Assembly (NCBI GenBank): GCA_024645155.1
Contig: JAHEGF010000059.1
Coordinates: 1 to 15,008, forward strand
Length of the DNA stretch: 15,008 bases
Direction: 5' to 3'
Source of the DNA: Phyllobacteriaceae bacterium
Lineage (GTDB): Bacteria; Pseudomonadota; Alphaproteobacteria; Rhizobiales; Rhizobiaceae
Shown piece by piece: positions 6,838-13,214 of the stretch (positions within the stretch are counted from its first letter, which is position 1; every line of letters begins with the position of its first letter). The notes under the pieces are model-generated. The model saw only the letters and a program-made list of their open reading frames with translations, was not told the DNA's origin and searched no databases. A program made the position numbers and the translations under genes.

Positions 6838-8032
6838 TCCTTCCCGGAACCTGCTTGACGGCGTTCGCATTCTCGACCTGACCAGGGTCATGTCCGGACC
6901 GTTCTGTACGGCCATGCTTGCCGACCTCGGTGCCGAGGTCATCAAGATCGAAATGCCCGGATTCGGAGAGGAAGGGCGCCATTTCGCCCCCTACAAGGAC
7001 GGGCACAGCACCTATTTCATGCTGCTCAATCGCGGCAAGAAAAGCGTCGCGATCGACCTGAAATCCGATGAAGGCGTTGCGCTTGTCCGCGATCTGGCAC
7101 GGACCAGCGATGTCGTCGTCGAGAATTTTCGCCCCGGCGTCGCCGCCCGCCTGGGTCTTGATCATGAAACATTGCGCGCCGCCGATCCGGCCCTCGTCTA
7201 TGCCAGCATTTCCGGTTTCGGACAGGAGGGCCCCTATGCCAAATGGCCGGCCTTCGATCTGGTCATCCAGGCGATGAGCGGCCTGATGAGCATAACCGGC
7301 GAACGCGATGGCCGGCCCACCGCTGTTGGTGAAAGTCTTGCAGACGTGGCAACCGGAATGTTTGCATCCTGGGGAATTCTTGCAGCCTTACTGGATCGGG
7401 AAAAAACCGGCGAGGGCCGGTATCTCGAAGTCGCCATGCTCGACTCGGTCTATTCAACCCTGCTGACGGGTTTGAGCCGCGAACTGTTTACCAGCGGGCA
7501 TGCGGTCCGGGCCGGCAACCGGCATCCGGAAACCTATCCGGTCGACAGTTTCAGCGCCAAGGACGGTGACTTCGTCCTTGTCGGTTTTGCCGACGCCGTT
7601 TTCCGCAACATTGCAAAGACCATTGGCATGCCGGAACTAGCTGATGACCCGCGCTTCACGGACAACGCCGCGCGCAATGTCCATGAGGCCGAATTGCGCG
7701 CCATCGTTGCCAAATGGGCGGCCGGCCGGACCTGCGGCGAGGCGGTCGCGGCCCTGCAGGAGGCCGGCGTGCCATGCGGTCCGGTCTGGTCACTCGACGA
7801 TGTGACCCGCAGCAGCCATGCCGCCGCCCGTGGACTGGTGGTGACCGGGAAAAACCAGGCACTTGGCGATATACCGCTGGTGCCCCAGCCGGTGCATTTT
7901 GCAGGGGCACCAAGGCCGCAAAACCAGAACGCTCCGATGTTGGGCGAAGATACCGACACGGTTCTCGGCACCGATCTTGGCCTGACGCCCGATCGCATTG
8001 CCGAATTGCGCGACAAGGGGGTGATCGCATGA
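6830..8032 (+). CDS. CaiB/BaiF class III CoA transferase
   Basis: This is a 400-residue class III CoA transferase, the family of formyl-CoA:oxalate, carnitine/crotonobetaine and aryl-lactate (FldA) CoA transferases. Landmarks are GVRILDLTRVMSGPFCTAML (11-30), ADLGAEVIKIE (31-41), NRGKKSVAIDLK (67-78), VENFRPG (97-103), SISGFGQEGPY (126-136) and ESLADVATG (168-176), where Asp172 corresponds to the catalytic aspartate that forms the aspartyl-CoA intermediate. The ATG at 6830 is chosen because GGGGAGA precedes it and the family match begins there; a longer in-frame extension upstream is only shadow of the oxidoreductase gene. It overlaps hutU by 4 bp. It probably moves CoA onto a carboxylic acid of this pathway; which acid cannot be seen. 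Confidence 0.93.
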   Translation: MADPSRNLLDGVRILDLTRVMSGPFCTAMLADLGAEVIKIEMPGFGEEGRHFAPYKDGHSTYFMLLNRGKKSVAIDLKSDEGVALVRDLARTSDVVVENFRPGVAARLGLDHETLRAADPALVYASISGFGQEGPYAKWPAFDLVIQAMSGLMSITGERDGRPTAVGESLADVATGMFASWGILAALLDREKTGEGRYLEVAMLDSVYSTLLTGLSRELFTSGHAVRAGNRHPETYPVDSFSAKDGDFVLVGFADAVFRNIAKTIGMPELADDPRFTDNAARNVHEAELRAIVAKWAAGRTCGEAVAALQEAGVPCGPVWSLDDVTRSSHAAARGLVVTGKNQALGDIPLVPQPVHFAGAPRPQNQNAPMLGEDTDTVLGTDLGLTPDRIAELRDKGVIA

Positions 8033-9708
8033 CCAGGATCGACAATATGCGTGTGATCAGGAGCCCGACCGGCAACACGCTCAATACCAGATCGTGGGCG
8101 ACGGAAGCACCGATGCGCCTGTTGATGAACAATCTCGATCCCGATGTCGCCGAACGCCCCGGTGAACTTGTCGTCTACGGCGGCATAGGCCGCGCTGCCC
8201 GTAACTGGGAAAGCTTCGACCGCATCGTCGAAGTGCTCAAGACACTTGAAGAAGATCAGACGCTGCTGGTGCAGTCAGGCAAACCGGTCGGCGTGTTTCC
8301 GACCCACAAGGGCGCACCACGGGTCATCATTGCCAACGGCAATCTGGTGCCGAAATGGGCGAACTGGGAACATTTCAACGATCTCGACCGCAAGGGCCTG
8401 ATGATGTACGGCCAGATGACCGCTGGCTCGTGGATCTACATCGGCTCGCAGGGCATCGTGCAGGGAACTTATGAAACTTTCTCGGAAATCGGCCGCCAGA
8501 ATTTTACCGGATCTCTGAAGGGCCGCTGGATCCTGACCGCCGGTCTTGGCGGCATGGGTGGCGCACAACCACTGGCGGCAACGATGGCTGGCGCTTCGCT
8601 TCTGGCCGTCGAGTGCCAGCCGTCGCGCATCGAGTTTCGGCAGCGCACCGGCTACCTGGACAAACAGGCGGCAACGCTTGACGAAGCGCTGGCAATGATT
8701 GACGAAGCCAACGGCAGCGGCAATCCGGTATCGGTCGGACTGGTCGGCAATGCCGCCGAGATATTCCCGGAGATCGCCAGCCGCGGCATCGTCCCCGATA
8801 TCGTGACCGACCAGACTTCGGCCCATGATCCGGTCAACGGCTATCTGCCCCGCGGCTGGTCTGTCAGCGAATGGCTTGAGCGGATAGAAGTGGATCCGCA
8901 GGCCGTATCGGAAGCGGCAAAGGAGAGCATGGCCGAAGAGGTGCGCGCCATCCTGAAATTCAGGGCCAGCGGCGCCGTCGCCCTCGATTACGGCAACAAC
9001 ATCCGCGCCATGGCGCAGGAGAAAGGTGTCAGTGATGCCTTTTCCTATCCGGGCTTTGTCGAGGCCTATGTGCGGCCGCTGTTTTGCACCGGCAAGGGTC
9101 CGTTTCGCTGGGTGGCGCTGTCGGGTGATCCCGAGGACATCTACAAGACCGATGCAAAGATGCTCGAACTCATTCCCGATGATCCCCATCTGCGCAACTG
9201 GATCGAGAAGGCGCAAAAACACGTCAGGTTCCAGGGACTGCCCGCCCGCATCTGCTGGATCGGCCTGGGCCAGCGTCATCGTGTCGGCCTTGCCTTCAAC
9301 GAAATGGTCGCCTCAGGCGAGTTGTCGGCGCCGGTTGTCATCGGCCGCGATCACATGGATTCGGGATCTGTCGCCAGTCCGAACCGCGAGACCGAAGGAA
9401 TGACCGATGGTTCCGATGCCGTTTCCGACTGGCCGATCCTCAATGCGCTGCTCAATTCCGCCTGCGGTGCGACCTGGGTATCGTTTCACCACGGCGGCGG
9501 TGTCGGCATGGGATACTCCCAGCATGCCGGCATCGCACTCGTCGCCGACGGCAGCGCAGATGCCGCTGAAAAGATCGCGCGCGTATTGTGGAACGATCCG
9601 GCCACCGGTGTCATGCGCCATGCCGATGCCGGTTATCAGCTTGCCATCGATTGTGCCCGCACGAACGGCCTTGATCTGCCGATGCTGGACCAAGGCGTAA
9701 TACCCTAG
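8029..9708 (+). CDS. hutU: urocanate hydratase (urocanase)
   Basis: This 559-residue cytoplasmic enzyme has the full urocanase length (about 555-560) and sequence. Urocanase hydrates urocanate to 4-imidazolone-5-propionate using tightly bound NAD+ as electrophile. Seen are NNLDPDVAE (34-42), VVYGGIGRAARNW (48-60), the dinucleotide-binding TAGLGGMGGAQPLAAT (170-185), VTDQTSAHDPVNGYLP (259-274), YVRPLFCTGKGPFRW (347-361), the family signature FQGLPARICW (401-410) with active-site Cys409, and GSDAVSDWP plus HHGGGVGMGYSQH near the C-terminus. The ATG at 8029 overlaps the CoA transferase stop (ATGA). The genes hutH, hutI and hutG are not adjacent, which is unusual. A paralogue acting on a modified urocanate (as in ergothioneine breakdown) cannot be excluded. 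Confidence 0.95.
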   Translation: MTRIDNMRVIRSPTGNTLNTRSWATEAPMRLLMNNLDPDVAERPGELVVYGGIGRAARNWESFDRIVEVLKTLEEDQTLLVQSGKPVGVFPTHKGAPRVIIANGNLVPKWANWEHFNDLDRKGLMMYGQMTAGSWIYIGSQGIVQGTYETFSEIGRQNFTGSLKGRWILTAGLGGMGGAQPLAATMAGASLLAVECQPSRIEFRQRTGYLDKQAATLDEALAMIDEANGSGNPVSVGLVGNAAEIFPEIASRGIVPDIVTDQTSAHDPVNGYLPRGWSVSEWLERIEVDPQAVSEAAKESMAEEVRAILKFRASGAVALDYGNNIRAMAQEKGVSDAFSYPGFVEAYVRPLFCTGKGPFRWVALSGDPEDIYKTDAKMLELIPDDPHLRNWIEKAQKHVRFQGLPARICWIGLGQRHRVGLAFNEMVASGELSAPVVIGRDHMDSGSVASPNRETEGMTDGSDAVSDWPILNALLNSACGATWVSFHHGGGVGMGYSQHAGIALVADGSADAAEKIARVLWNDPATGVMRHADAGYQLAIDCARTNGLDLPMLDQGVIP

Positions 9709-9715
9709 GAGCCAG

Positions 9716-9732
9716 GGCCGGTAGTGTCGGCC
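9716..9732. other. short inverted repeat between convergent genes
   Basis: GGCCG and CGGCC (9716-9720 and 9728-9732) form a perfect 5-bp stem with a 7-nt loop in the 37-bp gap between hutU and the methyltransferase gene. No T-run follows on either strand, so I treat it only as a possible weak bidirectional stop. Confidence 0.3.
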
Positions 9733-9745
9733 AGGCGCCGCTTGC

Positions 9746-10552
9746 TCAGTGGCGGGTACCGATGGTTACCAGGTATTCGCGTTTGACGCACAAGCCGGCT
9801 TCGCAACGGTAGTGTTCGTGGTAGGCATCCACCTGTTCACGAAGTTTCCGGCGCCCGGGTTCGTCGAGGCTGTCATGCAGTGTTTTGAGCGGACCGAAGC
9901 CCTCCAGATACCACTGCCAGATAGCTTCGGCGCTGTCATGGTAGGCGTGGTTCCATCCGGTTTCGAAAACAAGATCAAAATCGTTACCAAGCAGATCCCG
10001 CACATGACCCGGGTCACCCCAGGCCAGTGGTGAAACCGGCGCTGGCGCTTCGTTGGAAAATCCGGCGATCAGTCCGAAAAATTCTGCGACAGCCCCCTCG
10101 GGCGCCCAGGTGGCAATGGAAATTTTGCCGCCCGGTTTGCAAACCCGTATGATTTCCCCGGCAGCCTTTTCGTGATCTGCTGCAAACATGACGCCGAATG
10201 TCGATATCACCCGGTCAAATTCGCCATCGTCAAAAGGCAGCCGTTCGGCACTGGCTTGCAGGTACTTTATCGGCGGGGAGAACCCGGTTGACAGGTCTTG
10301 GGCTGCCTGCAGCAGCTCCAACGAAATATCAATTCCGGTAACATGTGCACCCTGCCGTGCGGCATTGCGTGCGCTCCAGCCGGTTCCGGTGGCAATATCG
10401 AGCACCTTGCTGCCCGCGGGCGGCGACAGTCTTTGGGCCGCGTGCGCCAGCGCATCGGAAATGGCAAAGCTGACATTATCATAGGCCCGGCCGCCGGAGC
10501 CCCAGATTCGCGCCACCTGGCTATCGGCCTGGTTAATCGTCCGGTCATCCAT
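9746..10552 (-). CDS. class I SAM-dependent methyltransferase
   Basis: This 268-residue protein has the class I methyltransferase core (Methyltransf_11/UbiE-like): motif I KVLDIATGTGWSA (49-61), motif II VTGIDIS (71-77), LPFDDGEFDRVISTFGVMFA for the motif IV region, and the later KPGGKISIATW strand. The ATG at 10552 is used because GGAGG lies 9 nt upstream; a further upstream ATG at 10594 would include the ribosome site in the protein. It is transcribed divergently from an HxlR regulator, a common pairing in which the regulator controls the enzyme. Substrate cannot be deduced; a small-molecule acceptor is likely. Confidence 0.9.
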   Translation of the reverse strand: MDDRTINQADSQVARIWGSGGRAYDNVSFAISDALAHAAQRLSPPAGSKVLDIATGTGWSARNAARQGAHVTGIDISLELLQAAQDLSTGFSPPIKYLQASAERLPFDDGEFDRVISTFGVMFAADHEKAAGEIIRVCKPGGKISIATWAPEGAVAEFFGLIAGFSNEAPAPVSPLAWGDPGHVRDLLGNDFDLVFETGWNHAYHDSAEAIWQWYLEGFGPLKTLHDSLDEPGRRKLREQVDAYHEHYRCEAGLCVKREYLVTIGTRH

Positions 10553-10609
10553 TGTGCAATCCTCCTTCGTTGGACAATGGATGCAGGCAAACACGATGCC
10601 GATCTGGGG

Positions 10610-10646
10610 ACTACTCCATTTTTTGTAGTATGCCTTGCCTGTCCAA
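10610..10646 (-). promoter_or_regulatory. putative methyltransferase promoter with overlapping inverted repeat
   Basis: On the minus strand TTGGAC (10641-10646) lies 17 bp from AAAAAT (10618-10623), a weak -10. An inverted repeat ACTAC-N10-GTAGT (10610-10629) covers that -10 region, a suitable place for HxlR repression of the divergent methyltransferase. Both elements are predicted by eye. Confidence 0.35.
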
Positions 10647-10679
10647 AATTGCTAGGAAAGACGCCAAGGGAGGTTCCCG

Positions 10680-11384
10680 ATGCGCAGCTACAACCAGTTT
10701 TGCCCGATCGCCAAGGCAGCCGAATTGTTTTGCGAGCGATGGACGGCGCTGATCATCCGCGATCTGGCCGGTGGTGCGACACGGTTCTCCGAACTGCAGC
10801 GCGGCGTACCGCTGGCGTCTCCCACGCTTCTGTCGCAGCGCTTGAAACAGCTCGAAGCCGAGAACGTGGTCGAACGCAGGAAAACAGAGGGCGTCAGCGG
10901 ATGGACCTACCACCTGACCAGGGCGGGCGAGGAATTCGTGCCTGTCGTGATGGCGCTTGGTGAGTGGGGTCAGCGCTGGTCGCGGCGCGATCTTGTCGAC
11001 AATGAAGTCGATCTCGGATTGTTGCTTTGGGCGTTGGAAAAGGATGCCCGCGCCGAGATATTCGGCGCGCGCAGAACCATAATCGAGATGGAACTGCCGG
11101 ATCAGCCGGAGCACAAGCGGCGTTGGTGGTTCCTGAATGAAAACGGCCATTGCGAGCTCTGTCTGAAGCCGCCTGATCGCGATGTGCAGATATTCGTTTC
11201 GGTGACACTGCCTGATATCATCCGGGTCTGGCGCGGCGACATTTCGCTGGCCGAGGCAATAGATAGCGGAAAGCTGGATATCCACGCCGGCAAATCCCTG
11301 CGCAAGGCATTTTGCAACTGGCTGGCCATTGCCCCCATTGCCCATATCGGGTCACAGCGCGAAACGCCGAAACCGGAAGCGTAA
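10680..11384 (+). CDS. HxlR-family regulator with SCP2-like C-terminal part
   Basis: This 234-residue protein starts with an HxlR winged helix domain (about 1-97): CPIAKAAELFCERWTALIIRDL, RFSELQRGVPLASPTLLSQRLKQLE, then ENVVERRKTE and YHLTRAG. The family normally ends at about 110-120 residues. Here roughly 130 residues more follow, including the pattern VQIFVSVTLPDIIRVWRG, then SLAEAIDSGKLDIHAG, which resembles the SCP2 sterol-carrier fold seen at the end of some HxlR proteins. AAGGGAGG precedes the ATG at 10680. It is divergent from the methyltransferase gene. The extra domain may sense a hydrophobic ligand; that is inference. Confidence 0.9.
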   Translation: MRSYNQFCPIAKAAELFCERWTALIIRDLAGGATRFSELQRGVPLASPTLLSQRLKQLEAENVVERRKTEGVSGWTYHLTRAGEEFVPVVMALGEWGQRWSRRDLVDNEVDLGLLLWALEKDARAEIFGARRTIIEMELPDQPEHKRRWWFLNENGHCELCLKPPDRDVQIFVSVTLPDIIRVWRGDISLAEAIDSGKLDIHAGKSLRKAFCNWLAIAPIAHIGSQRETPKPEA

Positions 11385-11407
11385 ATGTCGCCCGGATCCC
11401 GATTCAG

Positions 11408-11541
11408 GTGCTGCCGGTATTGCACTTTGTGATGCGCTGGAAAAGACGTCAGTGACAGATGACAGGTCAGTCCACTCGATCGATTGTGCCCGCAATAACG
11501 GTCTTGATCTGCCGATGCCGGACCGGAGCGTAAAACCATGA
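11408..11541 (+). pseudogene. decayed remnant of a hutU 3' end
   Basis: The 63 bases 11479-11541 align without gaps to the last 63 bases of hutU (9646-9708), with 52 identities by my count. In translation IDCARNNGLDLPMPDRSVKP stands against IDCARTNGLDLPMLDQGVIP, and both end with a stop at the same place. Upstream, GCCGGtATtGCACT and then GATGCGCTGGAAAAGA resemble hutU 9528-9575 with internal deletions. Similarity seems to extend about 15 bases past the stop. There is no start, and most of the gene is missing. This marks an old second copy or the far edge of an inserted segment. Confidence 0.8.
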
Positions 11542-11566
11542 GGAACCGGTGCCGGCAACGAAGGTC

Positions 11567-11582
11567 ATGCGGAGTTCCGCAT
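11567..11582. other. 16-bp near-perfect palindrome
   Basis: ATGCGGAGTTCCGCAT has 7-bp arms around a GT centre. It lies between the hutU remnant and the stop of the small minus-strand gene at 11630. It could be a terminator stem for that gene (no T-run seen) or a boundary repeat. Confidence 0.4.
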
Positions 11583-11629
11583 ATCAGGCGTTGATTTTCT
11601 GTATCCGTTGCTCGCCCGAAAGCGCCGGT

Positions 11630-11851
11630 TCAATCGCATTTCACGCGGCCGGCAGCGATGTCCGGCGAATGATATTTCTTGCCCATAAGATCGCCCTTGT
11701 GATGAAGTGTGCACGCCTGTTTCCAGGCGTCCTTTTCCGAACCCCACGGCGATATCGGGTTCCATCCGGGCTCCTTGTAGCCCATGGGCGCGACACCGAT
11801 TGTCGCCGGGTCTGAATTGTAATTCGCCCACACTGCATACATGTTCACCAT
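11630..11851 (-). CDS. hypothetical small protein (73 aa), Trp/His/Tyr-rich
   Basis: I do not recognise a family. The protein has no signal peptide and no membrane segment. It is rich in aromatic residues (four Trp; motifs MYAVWANYNSDP, GYKEPGWNPISPWGSEKDAWKQAC) and has two Cys, one in KQACTLHH and one near the end (RVKCD). The ATG at 11851 is preferred because CGGAGAA lies upstream and the residues before it in frame are Arg/Ala-rich shadow sequence. It follows another small gene on the same strand by 19 bp, so the two probably form an operon. Confidence 0.6.
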   Translation of the reverse strand: MVNMYAVWANYNSDPATIGVAPMGYKEPGWNPISPWGSEKDAWKQACTLHHKGDLMGKKYHSPDIAAGRVKCD

Positions 11852-11870
11852 CGGGATTCTCCGTTGCCGT

Positions 11871-12119
11871 TCAGCACTGAAATCCGCCGCCGGCCGGCGT
11901 GCACCGGGCATCGATCCAGCTCCAGCAATTCTGCCAGGTGGTCGGGCCATGGCGGTGATGGTAGCCCTGCGCGTTCTTGGCGACGAGACACTGGTTGTTC
12001 GACGGATTCCAGTAGACACTCCATGGCCCGCCCGGTGCCTTGGGCGCATCCTTCGGGGTATCGTCTTCCAAGGCCGGCTCTTCTTGCCGGCTGTAGTAAT
12101 GCTCTTGCTTGTCTGTCAC
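11871..12119 (-). CDS. hypothetical small protein (82 aa), Cys/Trp-rich
   Basis: Family not recognised. An acidic/Pro N-terminal half (residues 1-30) is followed by a compact aromatic half: GGPWSVYWNPSNNQC, then GYHHRHGPTTWQNCWSWIDARC and a final GGGFQC. Four Cys and four Trp in about 55 residues suggest a small disulfide-stabilised or metal-binding fold, but there is no signal peptide. A GTG start at 12119 is chosen because GGAGG sits 5 nt upstream; an in-frame ATG at 12146 (91 aa) lacks a ribosome site and is the alternative. It lies 19 bp upstream of the next small gene on the same strand. Confidence 0.6.
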   Translation of the reverse strand: MTDKQEHYYSRQEEPALEDDTPKDAPKAPGGPWSVYWNPSNNQCLVAKNAQGYHHRHGPTTWQNCWSWIDARCTPAGGGFQC

Positions 12120-12124
12120 TTCAT

Positions 12125-12129
12125 CCTCC
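12125..12129 (-). promoter_or_regulatory. ribosome binding site deciding a GTG start
   Basis: GGAGG on the minus strand is 5 nt before GTG at 12119. It falls inside the frame if the ATG at 12146 is used, so it favours the shorter 82-residue product. Confidence 0.5.
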
Positions 12130-12203
12130 AGGTTTTCACTATCCATTCTAAGGCATGGAATTTGCCAGTAAAGCCTGTTTGAAAATACAGGTCAGCATAC
12201 TTG

Positions 12204-12246
12204 TTGAAAATTGAAAATTGACATGCAGGAATTGTCCTGTTGAATT
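12204..12246 (+). promoter_or_regulatory. AT-rich stretch with heptamer repeats and a possible promoter
   Basis: Three tandem heptamers TTGAAAA, TTGAAAA, TTGACAT occupy 12204-12224. The last contains a consensus TTGACA (12218-12223), with TGAATT 17 bp downstream as a weak -10. A perfect short hairpin CAGGA-ATTG-TCCTG (12226-12239) sits in the spacer. This could drive the small His-rich gene at 12327. The local base composition is clearly more AT-rich than the flanking genes. Confidence 0.3.
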
Positions 12247-12326
12247 GCCGCGGTATTTGCAGATGATCTTTTGGTGTTTAACATTGGAAATACGCAAAAG
12301 TAGGAAAATGCTACGGAGTTGATACC

Positions 12327-12539
12327 ATGAGCTCGAAAACCGAAGCCGCAGGTGATGCCAAACAGAAGAAGTATTATTATGCGGTATGTACACACCACAC
12401 CCATGATCACACACCGCCAAAGAAAACCCCCTGGGTAAGCAACTACTATGAGACGATGACGCCGGCCAAAAACGCCCAGAGGATGCACAACAAGATGAAC
12501 CCGGGTCACGCTGCCGCGGTGGCGACGATGCACAAGTAG
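12327..12539 (+). CDS. hypothetical small His-rich protein (70 aa)
   Basis: No family recognised. The start is marked with MSSKTEAAGDAKQKKYYYAVC, followed by the histidine cluster HHTHDHTPP, then KKTPWVSNYYETMTPAKNAQRMHNKMNPG and a final HAAAVATMHK. Nine His and seven Tyr/Trp in 70 residues could bind a metal such as Ni, Cu or Zn; that is inference from composition only. GGAG lies 8 nt before the ATG. There is no signal peptide. It is divergent from the two other small proteins, separated by about 200 bp of AT-rich DNA. Confidence 0.55.
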   Translation: MSSKTEAAGDAKQKKYYYAVCTHHTHDHTPPKKTPWVSNYYETMTPAKNAQRMHNKMNPGHAAAVATMHK

Positions 12540-12633
12540 GATCGCGGAACCTGTCCCGGCCAATGTCAGGAATCCGGCGTCATCAATAAGCCATATTCGC
12601 GGCGCCATTCGCTGCTTGTGACGGCGTACGACG

Positions 12634-12714
12634 CGCCACAGTGTGGCGTGCGGGAATGTCGCGTTTCCTTGAGGGAACGCTCGACCATGGCAGCTCAAGC
12701 CGGTATGGAACCGG
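12634..12714 (+). other. hairpin-rich leader before the DUF1344-like gene
   Basis: Three inverted repeats occur close together: CGCCACA-G-TGTGGCG (12634-12648, perfect), GCGTTTCC-TTGA-GGGAACGC (12661-12680, 8-bp stem with one G-U pair), and CCGGT-ATGGA-ACCGG (12700-12714). They lie in the 225-bp gap between the small His-rich gene and the exported protein gene. A structured 5' leader or small RNA is possible. The same stretch can be read in frame with the downstream gene, but without a ribosome site. I recognise no known riboswitch class. Confidence 0.35.
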
Positions 12715-12764
12715 TCGCGCACGGCCCGTCTTTGTTGAAAACTCCTAACATGGGACATCGCGCA

Positions 12765-13037
12765 ATGCGTAATCACATCCTTACCCTTGCGGCCGCCGCC
12801 GCAATCGCTGCACTTTCCGCTTCCTCTGTATTTGCCGACACGGTCACCGCCAAGATCAAGGCCTGGCAGCCGGACACGATGGAACTCGTCCTGGAATCAG
12901 GCGAAGTATTCCCCATTGATACAGCCAAGATTCAGATGCCTGATAACCTTCAGCCGGGCGACACGGTCGTGATCGAGTACACGTCAAACGACAACGGCGT
13001 AAACGACGTGTTTTCTGTGGTAAAACAGGGCGGTTGA
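12765..13037 (+). CDS. exported DUF1344-like small protein
   Basis: This 90-residue protein has a clear signal peptide: MRNH, a hydrophobic Leu/Ala-rich core, and the cleavage site VFA before DTVTAKI (after about residue 24). The mature 66 residues form a short beta-rich domain: TVTAKIKAWQPDTMELVLESGEVFPI, then NLQPGDTVVIEYTS. The pattern of a KI-x-A core, an 'ESGEVF' strand and a 'PGDTVVIEY' strand matches DUF1344, periplasmic proteins of unknown role common in Rhizobiales. ATG at 12765 is preferred for the signal peptide; ATG at 12750 is an alternative. A strong terminator follows 25 bp after the stop, so it is the end of its transcript. Confidence 0.8.
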   Translation: MRNHILTLAAAAAIAALSASSVFADTVTAKIKAWQPDTMELVLESGEVFPIDTAKIQMPDNLQPGDTVVIEYTSNDNGVNDVFSVVKQGG

Positions 13038-13062
13038 TAAGGCCTTAGTAGTACCGGACTTT

Positions 13063-13094
13063 GGAAGCGGCCTGCGGGCCGCTTCCGCGTTTTT
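13063..13094 (+). terminator. intrinsic terminator after the DUF1344-like gene
   Basis: A perfect 10-bp stem GGAAGCGGCC / GGCCGCTTCC with the 4-nt loop TGCG is followed by GCG and five T. It ends the exported-protein transcript before the convergent MBL-fold gene. Confidence 0.88.
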
Positions 13095-13214
13095 GACCGG
13101 CCGGATTGCATGGACCGGTTACGCGCAGTCAACAAGCGCGAGGGCTGGCGACCGCTAAGACGGCTTCCGGAAATGAACCGCTGCTGGCTGGCACAATGCC
13201 GGGTTCTCCACCCC
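13095..13214. other. intergenic gap between convergent genes
   Basis: No gene with a credible ribosome site is seen between the terminator and the stop of the MBL-fold hydrolase. A 69-residue plus-strand reading starting at 13110 runs into the hydrolase gene antisense and has no supporting features. Confidence 0.4.

Noticed and set aside
7714..8028. Upstream in-frame extension of hutU by about 105 residues
   Set aside because: The extension lies wholly inside the CoA transferase gene, is Arg/Gly-rich, and the urocanase match begins at 8029 with the ATGA overlap.
8275..9279. 334-residue minus-strand open frame opposite hutU
   Set aside because: Antisense shadow of a clearly conserved enzyme gene.
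9716..9732. GGCCG/CGGCC repeat as an intrinsic terminator for hutU
   Set aside because: The stem is only 5 bp and no T-run follows, so I kept it as a low-confidence repeat rather than a terminator.
10570..10646. TTGGACA / TGTCCAA inverted repeat 63 bp apart in the methyltransferase-HxlR gap
   Set aside because: Seven-base arms at this distance are weak evidence, and one arm is already explained as a -35 box.
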